A DNA stretch of 64,000 nucleotides from Enoplolaimus lenunculus (lineage: Eukaryota; Nematoda; Enoplea; Enoplida; Thoracostomopsidae): positions 62,001 through 126,000 of the forward strand of contig JASANG010001531.1 in NCBI GenBank assembly GCA_030248215.1, read 5' to 3'. Shown here in pieces: positions 55,053 through 64,000 of this stretch. The notes under the pieces were generated by a model. The model was given only the letters and a program-made list of their open reading frames with translations. It was not told where the DNA came from and did not search any database. The translations under genes and the position numbers were made by a program. The first letter of the stretch is position 1; each line of letters opens with the position of its first letter.

Positions 55053-57045
55053 GTGTGTAACAATAACAACGTTCAACTTTTCATTGAGTGTAAAGCTTAA
55101 TAAAAGAATTAATACATCTTTTTGCAAACGAGACGAACGAATAATGTGAAATTTTAAATCACCAGAAACAAGGCAGTAGTATAGTTCTAACGTGTGTAAA
55201 AATTATTTGCTTAAGCTCTTCTACAAGTTCGATAGTCATTTATGCAGTTGTCCGTTGACTACGCTGGAATTCCATTTTCGACAATTTTTCAGTGTTCGCT
55301 TCCGGTAATTTATCATGACAATTTCAAATTTCTTCTGTGTTGAGTTCGCTGTCACCATGCTTTGAGCGTTCTAACTTTATTCATAGACATGTAGGTGTAT
55401 TTGAGTTTTTACATTTAGCTTGAAATATCTGAATTGGGAAGTTTTCAGATAAATTATGAGAAATTGATTTTGCCCAACACGAAGTGTTTACGATAAAGTG
55501 TGTGTTATGGCGAATTTGTCATATTATCATAGTTTGCTTTTTGTATATGTCATACTGTGCCCTTTGTATACGGTTGATAATTTAGTGGATATATACTGTA
55601 AATGGATGTGTTTAGTTTGATGCTTTAGTTTGTTTAGTTTTTTTATTTGTTTTTGTTGTTCCCTTATATCAACACGTGGATAGGTCCAGATATTATGGTT
55701 GGTCCGCCAGGTTCAATATCGAAACTTTACCGGAGTGGAGAATTTGTTTTATTAAGTCCACAATAACACGTAGTTGACACAGTTTGTAGAGCTGAGTCGA
55801 ACGGAGCTAAACTTCTCTTGAATGAACACCCGATTAAACAGCTACGGACAAGCAACTGACTTGCCGCAAGCCAAGACGAATTGTTGTCAGAGCTTCAAGT
55901 AGAGTTATATCACCATAACTCGTGAACCATTTGTCCAATCGTGTAAAAGTCAATATTACTCAACTCAGTGACACAGACTGCGTTAAATATTATATAAACA
56001 GATTCAAGTTTTTACCGAAATATATTGGTTTCAATGAAAGACGTTAAGACCTCAAAAAATCTCGATGCCTGGTGGTAATTTGGAATTTGATGGGTTTTTT
56101 GTTTAGAAAGGGTTGTTATTGGATAAAGTCAAGCTTTTATTTGACAACCATCTGCCAAGCTGGTGTTTATTTCAGTAGCCATCACTTTTGGTCAGTTTTC
56201 CCTGTCCCTAGTTGGTGACTAGAAAGTATTTTTCGACTTGGTGACTTACAGTGTTTTTGTTGATGTTCGTCGGAAGTGGCAAACCTCGTCACGTGGATGG
56301 ATATGGAACTGGAACTCTGGCGATTGATTTTAAACTTGTTTATTTTTATTTTTAGTTGTTTGGTTTTATTTCTTTTTGTTTTGTGTCCTTTTGTGTAAAC
56401 CATATATTATGAGTGGTTTGCTGTTTTGAAGTATGTAGCTGGTTTGCAATATATTATGATGGTCGGCTATAGAAATAGGAGCCACCGGAGATTTTGGTTT
56501 TCGCTGTTAGGTTTGGTTCGTATTAGAAGGATATCTAATCCGCAAATGAGAGCATCGCATTGGTGGTATCATGTTTTCATTGAGACTCTAGTTGATAGGA
56601 TGTAATTCAGCTAGCATAGACCGACCCTACAGCTTTACTACTGTGTTTTGATGTGTGTTTATGCTTTATATTGTATTTTTTATTACTTATTTGTTTTGTT
56701 TTTTTTGGTTATTTCTGTGTTATGTTTTAAGTTTAAGATGGTCATATATTGTTTTTTCTGTTCCGATTTTTTTTATTTCAACATTCAAACGGGTCTTTTC
56801 GTTTTGAAGATATGTTCTCATTTTTGGTTCGTTTTGATTTAATTTATTATTTTGTGATCTGGTTTATATTTTCTATTTGATGTCACGAAGTTGATTTGAA
56901 AATCTTTAACTGGGCAGGTGTTTCACATGGCGAGTAAGTATGTTTGGATTTATATTCGTTTGTTCGTATTGTATGGTTGTTATCCTCATTCGACACCGGC
57001 TGTGGGTGCACTACTAGGTAGAGTGTCGTTTTGAGTAGCTCAAAG
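55053..57045. other. No gene seen
   Basis: AT-rich. The hydrophobic 64-codon frame at 56648-56842 (F/C/L/V-rich) and the 73-codon minus frame at 56182-56403 (K/N/T-rich) reflect T- and A-rich composition and are not supported as genes. No repeat ends found. Confidence 0.35.
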
Positions 57046-57450
57046 CAAGGTACAACCGGATTTCCGGTTCCATCATTTTTTCACCTTCCGGTTCCGATAA
57101 ACTTTAACCGGAATTTAAAATTCGGGTAGTACTAAATTTTGGTCGTTTGTTAAATTTACTAACCTTTAAGAAGCATTTTAAAGCCACTTATTCAATTAGT
57201 GGCGATAATAATGAAATAGATTTAATTAGTATAGTATATAAACGTTGGCAATCACCGAAAATAAACCATCGAAGGTAGATTTCGCTTCGGTAGATAAGGT
57301 ATGTGAAAATGTAAAATACAGCAGAATAAGTTAATGCCTATCTTCAAGTATGGTAAATTCACCAATAATACAGCAGAAAAAATGAATTTTTCGGCGGCAT
57401 GTATGTTCCACTTTCCGGTTCCGGTAAATTGTAATCCCCGTTGCACCCTG
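57046..57450. mobile_element. hAT-type MITE, GGTGCAACCGGAATT family, copy 5
   Basis: Starts CAAGGTACAACCGGATTTCC and ends AATCCCCGTTGCACCCTG, oriented like copy 2. The flanks GCTCAAAG and GCTATAAG match at 6 of 8 bases. The interior resembles copies 3 and 4 (for example TATAGTATATAAACGTTGGC). Confidence 0.75.
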
Positions 57451-57524
57451 GCTATAAGGTAAATAAAAACTGATATGCTGTTCGGTTTCTTGCCATGAAT
57501 GATGGATTTCAGTAACATGGTATT

Positions 57525-57750
57525 ACGGCAATTCGGCGTCCGGCAACTTCTCGACCCACAGCATGAAACTGGATGGACATCTCGTCGATTCGACAACTCG
57601 TCGCCCATTAACAGGTTCGATAACTTGTCAACGCGATAATTTGTCGCCCGGCTTAGACCTTGGAAGGTCAGGTCGACCAGATGTCGGACGACAAGTCGTC
57701 GGGGTCGACTAAATGTCGGGCTTCCAGCTGTCGGGTGACTAATTGTCGTA
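57525..57750 (-). repeat. CGACAACTCGTCG repeat array, second copy
   Basis: Units such as GATTCGACAACTCGTCG, GCGATAATTTGTCGCC, GTCGACCAGATGTCGG and GTCGTCGGGGTCGAC match the array at 30890-31195. Inexact, no tandem unit preserved. The 176-codon minus frame runs through it and is not a gene. Confidence 0.65.
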
Positions 57751-57926
57751 GATTTTAGCAATACACATTTGAAAAGATTCAAATAGCTATGTTACATATT
57801 TGTTTTGTCTGTTCGAGTAATGTTTTTTAGTCTAATCCTTATTGTTTGGTCAATATATGTCTGTTAAATTTTCGGTTAATGTTACTTTTTCATTAGGACA
57901 AATATGCTTAAATGTATTGCCTAACA

Positions 57927-58126
57927 CTAAAGATAGTCGGTTAACGGCGAGATTACAACTGATGTTATTTTTCCAAGACTGGCAAACAACCTTTTGTGGA
58001 ATTGGAATGAAGATATATGTAACAGGCTAAAGATAGTCGGTTAACGGCGAGATTACAACTGATGTTATTTTTCCAAGACTGGCAAACAACCTTTTGTGGA
58101 ATTGGAATGAAGATATATGTAACAGG
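57927..58126 (+). repeat. Exact 100 bp tandem duplication
   Basis: 57927-58026 and 58027-58126 are identical over all 100 bases (start CTAAAGATAGTCGG, end ATATGTAACAGG). It sits in noncoding DNA. No other copy was noticed. Confidence 0.95.
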
Positions 58127-58299
58127 AAAAATCGACGTCCGGTTCCGACTCTGGTATGATAAGTTGAACGATATTTTGCAGTGCGGTTGTAGCTGCGGAA
58201 TTTTTCAGTATTCGGCGGCAGTCTGGTATGAATGAATCAGATGTTGCTGGCAGCGTGAATTTAAGCTGGATATAGAACGTTGAAGTTTCACTGCTGGCA

Positions 58300-59515
58300 T
58301 ATTTCTAAATGTTTATTTTAGTTTCAATTTATTGTATTATTGTGTTATGGTGCTGTCTGAGTTTTTTGTTCATGGTAATTATATTGAATGAGTTGTCGGT
58401 GCTTGAAATCGGGCGAGTTGTGTTTTTAAGAGTGCAGATTAGGGCGGCGCTATATTTTTTGACCATTTTAATGTCGTTCGGTTTCATACTTCAACGCATA
58501 TGAATTGCCCCATGGTACCGCAGCAGAACAATTTGCAAATAAAGTTTTCCAACTTGCGACATCGATCACATGACAACTGTAGCGCCACTGTTATGGAGCA
58601 TGTCTTTTGAACTATGAAATACCTTACTCGAAAACTAGTGTTGCAATATTTTTAAATTTTATGTCTAAACATGCATTGCATATTTTAGTGAACGCAGTGA
58701 ATGAGACGAGTTGAAGTCTGAGTTAAGCCAAAATATGAAAATTTCGAAAACTGTGAGAGAAATACAAGAGTTTTAGTTTGTTTTACTGTAAACTTGACTA
58801 CCTATGTATTTGTGTTGCTACAATGACATGTCACTTGTTTTTTGTTTGATTTTCTTCATTGTTTAGTTTGAATTGTTTTGTTTATTTTGGTTGGCTTTGG
58901 TTCATTTTGATGATTATTGTGTTTTTGATTCAGGCACGGGCGTATAATAATTTTATGAATGAGGTATAAGCTTGCACTTACTTGTTTTCCGTTGTGGGAA
59001 GCACCCGAGGCGGATATTTTTTAGATCCAGTTGTTTCCTTATCTTTTTAAAAAATTTCGGAAGGAAATATAATTTTTGTGGACGGATGAAGTATACTTCG
59101 AAAGTTAAATTGAAAATGTTTAATTTTTTTATTTGTAATGTTCTCGGATCGAAAATTATTTTTAATATGGTATCTTTTTGTGCAAAATTGTTTAGTACGT
59201 TGATTTTCCGAAGTTCACCCTGTATTTTGGTCTACGAAGATGCCCGTTTCATATTGTTTCATTTGTTTCGTTTCCCTTTTTTCTTTTGTTTTCAAACCTT
59301 TATTTAAAGTGAATTTGTTTTCTGTTTCAGTTTTACTATATTAACGATATTCATCGTTATTGTTTTATGCACCTATATTTTGATTATACAGTTGCAGCTG
59401 AATTATTGGTACATGTATATAAAGACAATAAAATGCTTTAAACGTGCTAAAGTTGAGGTTGCATCAGGTATGATAAATCTAAGCATAAGCCATACCGAAC
59501 CTAAATTTGTTAAAT
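58300..59515. other. No gene seen
   Basis: T-rich DNA. The frames at 58309-58503 and 58972-59307 are hydrophobic or F-rich without protein-like composition. GGGCGGCGCTATATTTT at 58441 and TAGCGCCACTG at 58590 are inverse termini of the AGGGTGGCGCTA family, possibly bounding a ~150 bp element. Confidence 0.35.
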
Positions 59516-59517
59516 TG

Positions 59518-59928
59518 AGTAGGGAGTGATAACAGAAGGTCACAATTTTCATTCCGAATCTATACGAGTCCGTGTTCTTAATAAGTGTCCGCAAGCGGTT
59601 AGAGTCCCTAAACTATAATTAGAGGCCATAAATGTCAATTATTTGTTAATTGTAGTGCATAAGTGACCCCAGGACCAAGTAAGTTGAGTTCGAAACTTTA
59701 AAGCATACTTAAGTTTTGAAATATAACCTTTCGTTATCGCTCAAGCTTTTGATACAAGACAAACGTTTAATTCAACGGATAGTTACAAAATGCCGGTTAT
59801 ATATTAGTAACGAAGGGCGGGGGAGGCGGGTTAAAAATAAATAACAGTATGTAACCAAATAAACGGGGATATTCTCTGGAGAAGCCAAATAAATATAATT
59901 TCACTCCCGCTTATTCGGGTCGCTACAG
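59518..59928 (-). mobile_element. TA-MITE, larger variant, nearly complete
   Basis: About 410 bp. The right end is TTATTCGGGTCGCTACAG. The interior has the inverse ladder GAGTCCGTGTTC, AGTGTCC, AGAGTCCC and blocks also seen in the interrupted copy at 20183-24455 (GGTTAAAAATAAATAACAG, ACAAACGTTTAATT). The left end has decayed (AGTAGGGAGTGATAAC). Confidence 0.7.
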
Positions 59929-60339
59929 TTAGGCATTTTACGTGTTCCCAATGAAAGATCAGGGGTGCAACGTAGTCTGCCATACAGTAAGCTTAAGCTT
60001 AAGATATATTTTTACCTTACTTTTACAGGCAGCGCTATATTTTTAAACTTTTTAATGTCTTCTGGCGCAGTCCGTCTCTGCTCTGTGTGCCACCGTCCGC
60101 AATTCAGCGCATTGGTTATACCTGTGTTGAGTATATATAGGTTTCTGTATAGTTTTCAACTGTTTGTTTCTGAAATAACCTAAACTGTTATTAAACTAAT
60201 AAATGTTTGCTTTTAATACTTTGGGCGTTTTTATTTTCGGATTTTGAAATCCGTGTGCCGTTTGTGTCTGCGAACATTAAACACTAAATACGGACATTCA
60301 CGCCTGAAAAGTGTTGTGTCATAACGGTTTGTGGAGTGC

Positions 60340-60775
60340 CAGCGTGCAACCCGGCGGAAAAATACCAGAACTTTAACCACAAATCTAGCGTTGAAACCGG
60401 CGGTAAAACGAAAATAGGTGGTTAGCCGGGTACCAACGGTGCCGCTTGCTCCTGCCGAAAATTGGGCTCTGGTAGAATTTCTGCCGAAACGCTTTTACTT
60501 TTGTCACAATTTTCAATGTCCGAAGTTTCGCAGATGATTAATAGTTTAGCCGATTTCTACAATATGTTGTAAAGTTTTTTGTTTTTACACTATTTTTTGC
60601 GAAATTTCGGAAATTCTTTCCTGAAAATAGTGACAAAAGTAAAACGAAACGCGGTAAACCGATAATTTTTGCAAAATTATGCAAAATTTACTACCGAAAT
60701 TGCATTTTCTGCCGGAACCGGAGGCCGATTTTCTACCGGAGCCGGAGGCAGACGTCTAGTTGTACCCTGCTGATT
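60340..60775. repeat. Inverted-repeat element GTGCAACCCGGCGGAAA / GGAGGCAGACG..GTTGTACCCTG
   Basis: Left GCGTGCAACCCGGCGGAAAAA and right GCCGGAGGCAGACGTCTAGT then TGTACCCTG look like worn inverted repeats with CCGGCGGT/ACCGGAGCC subterminal units. Related units occur at 43660-43915 and near 31660. No target repeat identified. Confidence 0.4.
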
Positions 60776-61867
60776 AAACATCAATTTTACTACGTAATTT
60801 CGTCTCACCTCCAGCTCCGGCAAGTTTCGTTGACCTCCCGGCTCCGGTATTTTTCACCTCTTGTTACCCTTGTGATTAATAAAATAACGTTTAGTTTACT
60901 ATATGTTTAGCAAGTATCTGCGAGGTGTTGCCGAAAATTCGCGTTTTAGGCGTATTAAGAAATGCCGTCTATTAACTCCTCAAGTTTGTGACCAAAAGTT
61001 AAAGCTATTAAAACGCGCCGAACGATGAAGTTTTTATAAAACTACCAAAAAATGAACCGTAACATTCGGAAACTCTGAGAGCAATTGTACCGGCACTGTA
61101 GTTCAGATTCATTACCAGAATTGTGTGAATTATATTTATTAAGTCCCATCTGAACCTTCAATGCTTGATGGCATTTTTAATAATTGGGCTCAAATCGTTT
61201 GGACCAATGTTTTCAGCACTGTCATTTTATTAAAAACTAAACATCTTAAATCTGTCTGCTTTTTATTGCTAGTAACAGTTTGGGCACTGGACTTACAACC
61301 AGTGCTCTGTCTTTTGTTCCGACAGAAATCGACATCCGGCTAAATTATGTCGGAATTTCCGCAATTTCAATAGCGCGAAATTTTGCAGTTTTGCAAAATA
61401 TATACTTGGTACGTTTCGTTTTAATATACTTTTGGTACAATATTGAGAAAAACGCCAAAATTTTTCGCAAATAAGCGTAAAACCAATGCATTTTAACGCC
61501 ATCTTACACATATTTGCCAAAATTAGCAAATTAAACATCATGTTAAATACCTTATTTCGCCTCATCTACGACTCCCACAAATTTTGTTGAGCTTCGGTTC
61601 CGGAATGTCTCATTTCCGGTTGCTCCGTGGAACTGGATATCCACAATCCACATATGTTATGGTAGGTAAGTTTCGGATAATCCGGATACTATTCTAACCA
61701 AGGTGGCAACAAAAGTAAAATTTTTGTAAAAACTAAAGATTCAGAATAGGATTCGTAATGGTTTTGAATATATATGTCGACCACAGCAAGCTTCGGCAAG
61801 TAGCTATTTGTATTTTAACAGGCTGCATTGTTTTTGAAAACGTCTTTGCAGTTGCGGTTCTTTGCCT

Positions 61868-62035
61868 ATGTATAAGCATATTAGAGTATAAACATATCAC
61901 TAAAGCCAAAACTTAAGCTTTAGCATAAGGATAGTCTAACAGAAAAAATCTAAGCAAAAAATTGTCTAAAGATTAAGCTTAATCTATTGCAGTCGCATGA
62001 AAGAACTGTCCGCCCTTGATCGATACATGGTCTCA
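61868..62035 (+). repeat. TAAGC repeat family, copy
   Basis: CTATGTATAAGCATATTAGAG, AAACTTAAGCTTTAGC and TGTCTAAAGATTAAGCTTAATC units, closing near CCCTTGATCGATACATGG, which matches the GCCCATGTATAGAAC terminus in inverse. Diverged. Confidence 0.45.
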
Positions 62036-62039
62036 GCTT

Positions 62040-63040
62040 GCTAACACGACGTGTCAAAAAATCACAATTTAAAATTACAACAATGTGCCGAATATCCCGA
62101 TGGTTTGTTTTATGTGGTATAATAACCATCAACAGATACTCAATTGGTAAATTACATAATTTCAATCTTGGTTTATTCACTATAAAGACCGCAGGCCGCA
62201 AGCTACGATTTGATATTTGGCCACCACACTTTTAAGCACTATTTTGCTTACATGACGTAACGTAGAACCCCCTAGGACAGGTTGGCTACTATAGTATTTC
62301 TCATTTTAGCTTGCGAGCGTGTTTGTTTTCTGTCTTTTTATAAAGGTGTATATCAAGCTAGAATCCTGGTCCGCACTTGGTATTCCAGCGACTTGAGCAA
62401 GCTAGTTATGTTTTCCAGTGACATTATTTTAAAATGTGACAAAAATTCAAATATGTCAATATAATTGTTAAACTTTTGAATATGTATTTGAAGATTTTCT
62501 AGATTAAAAATTTTAAGCGTTTTTCAAAATGTTCAAACAGATATCAGCAGCAGCGTATATGTCCTTGTGCAGCCAGAGACTGCAGCTATTCTGTATGGCT
62601 ATAAGCCTCTCGCTTTACCCACTGTGGTTCTGAAATGTATTTATGTTGCAAGGGTGTATAACTTATATATGTATATATATCTTATGTTGCTGGCAAACTT
62701 GTGTATTTTTCAAGTTGATGCTTAAAGTCTGAGTGAAAAAATAATCGCACGTCGTTTGTTTATATTCTCGTTGCAAATGAGGAACTGTGTGTTATTGAGT
62801 CAAAGTATATATTAAAGTGCCGCCGACATCTGTTGCGGATTTTAACCTTTATTATAAAAGTATTGCGGAGTTTTGCGAATTCATAATCGGTATTTATATT
62901 GAAATTTACGTCGATTTTATTTGTTTTGCAAAAAAAAAGAAAAACTGTTCAGTGACCCACTGAACAAAAATGGTTGGTTTTGAGAAATGGATGGTTTTGT
63001 ATTTTACAAGTGTTTCAGAATCTATCCAGCCCAGGCCCGT
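62040..63040. other. No gene seen
   Basis: AT-rich with short TATATATGTATATATAT runs near 62660. No exon or terminal repeat recognised. Confidence 0.35.
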
Positions 63041-63044
63041 AGCC

Positions 63045-63170
63045 AGCTCATTTTGCTAGAGGGGCTAAAGTTTCCAGCAGTGCTATACAAGTGTTTTCAA
63101 TGACTTACAAATAAGATTGCAATTTTTGCAGGCTGGGTGGCGCAAAATTTTTCCTGAGAGGTTTGAGCCC
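63045..63170 (+). repeat. Dispersed repeat shared with 2750-2875
   Basis: GCTCATTTTGCTAGAGGGGC, CAATGACTTACAA and GGCGCAAAATTTTTCC match the copy near the start of the window in the same order and orientation. Confidence 0.5.
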
Positions 63171-64000
63171 ATCTTGTCCCCAATCTGGAAACGGAACCGA
63201 TCCACCCGCAACTGTTGGCTTTTTACTGAGATTAGTGGTTTCTGAAACCGGATCATTCAGAATACAACGTACCCAGTTCACGCAGGAAATCGATCTCCAA
63301 CTACGAATAATGGGTTAGTATTATCAAGAGTGGATGATTACTCTTTATAACAAGAGTGTGCAACTGGTATACCAGAAATTTGTTCACTACGATTTTCACC
63401 GTTTTACCGATTCAGAAGTTACTCAATCACAAAGTTGAGATCAAAGCGTGCATAATTCTTCTTAGCCAAATTTGTATTGTTTTTATTTTTTGTTATATAT
63501 AATCTTCATATGAGCGGTAGATAAGTGTTTAAATTGACAAGAAAGACTTTTCGCTCTCGCTCAACCATTGCAGTCTAACTGATATTGCAAACAACAATTG
63601 CTAAACCGTCAAGGATCTATTATTGCTTGATATTTATTTTTATATATTCTTTTGAACAAGGACCTACTTGACTTCGTTTACCGGCTTACGTTTCAACAAT
63701 TGCTAAAAAATTCCGAGAAACAAATGCGTCACACAGTTGCTACACCCAGCTTCGTAGCAGTTTGCGATTGTCAAATTTGAACGCTAAATGTTTTAGCAAT
63801 CACATAAGGTAAAAAACAACTGTGCATATATGCAGCTTTAATAAGGCGTTATTGCGTTTGCAGTCATATTTCGCCGAGCCTTAAACAAATTTTAATTTGT
63901 GAACACATCTTGAAGTATTTAGTAATTTTTCGTTTAATAGCCCGTACTCTCAAAAGTGTCTAGTACCTATCGCCAGTTAGTGATAGCTCTTGTAATTTTC
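63171..64000. other. No gene seen
   Basis: No coding exon, RNA gene or repeat end recognised up to the window edge. Confidence 0.3.

Noticed and set aside
54924-55149. Poly-isoleucine frames on both strands
   Set aside because: Pure translation of the ATT microsatellite.
57252-57782. 176-codon minus-strand frame
   Set aside because: It spans part of a hAT-type MITE and the CGACAACTCGTCG array.

Overview
The window is AT-rich eukaryotic DNA with canonical GT-AG introns and many inverted-repeat transposons. Two conserved animal housekeeping genes can be rebuilt exon by exon and show no close vertebrate features, so it most likely comes from an invertebrate animal. Internal TTAGGC-like tracts are compatible with a nematode, but this is a weak clue and I do not name a species.

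Layout. 1-99 holds the probable last exon of a plus-strand gene. 5847-9330 carries several phase-compatible plus-strand exons of an unrecognised single-pass membrane protein. 11398-16767 (minus) is a complete 11-exon DDOST/OST48 gene (436 codons), the 48 kDa subunit of the ER oligosaccharyltransferase. 16.9-33.8 kb is a repeat graveyard: minisatellite-bearing elements, a 1 kb inverted-repeat element, a 3.8 kb LTR retrotransposon with 138 bp LTRs and a perfect 5 bp target duplication nested in an older MITE, and the wreck of a second gag-bearing retroelement. 34.7-39.0 kb (minus) has exons of an unrecognised short protein among hAT-type MITEs. 40112-52341 (plus) is a complete 22-exon transportin-1 gene (935 codons). 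52.4-64 kb shows no gene I can support; it holds MITEs, a 100 bp perfect tandem duplication, microsatellite and diverged repeats.

The two intact genes act in separate processes: N-glycosylation in the ER (DDOST) and nuclear import of M9/PY-NLS cargo (transportin). There is no operon logic here. The main structure beyond the genes is the set of non-autonomous DNA transposon families: at least five with terminal inverted repeats, several with exact 8 bp target duplications (hAT type), one with TA duplications, and two with arrays of short internal palindromes. None encodes a transposase in this window, so autonomous partners must lie elsewhere in the genome.
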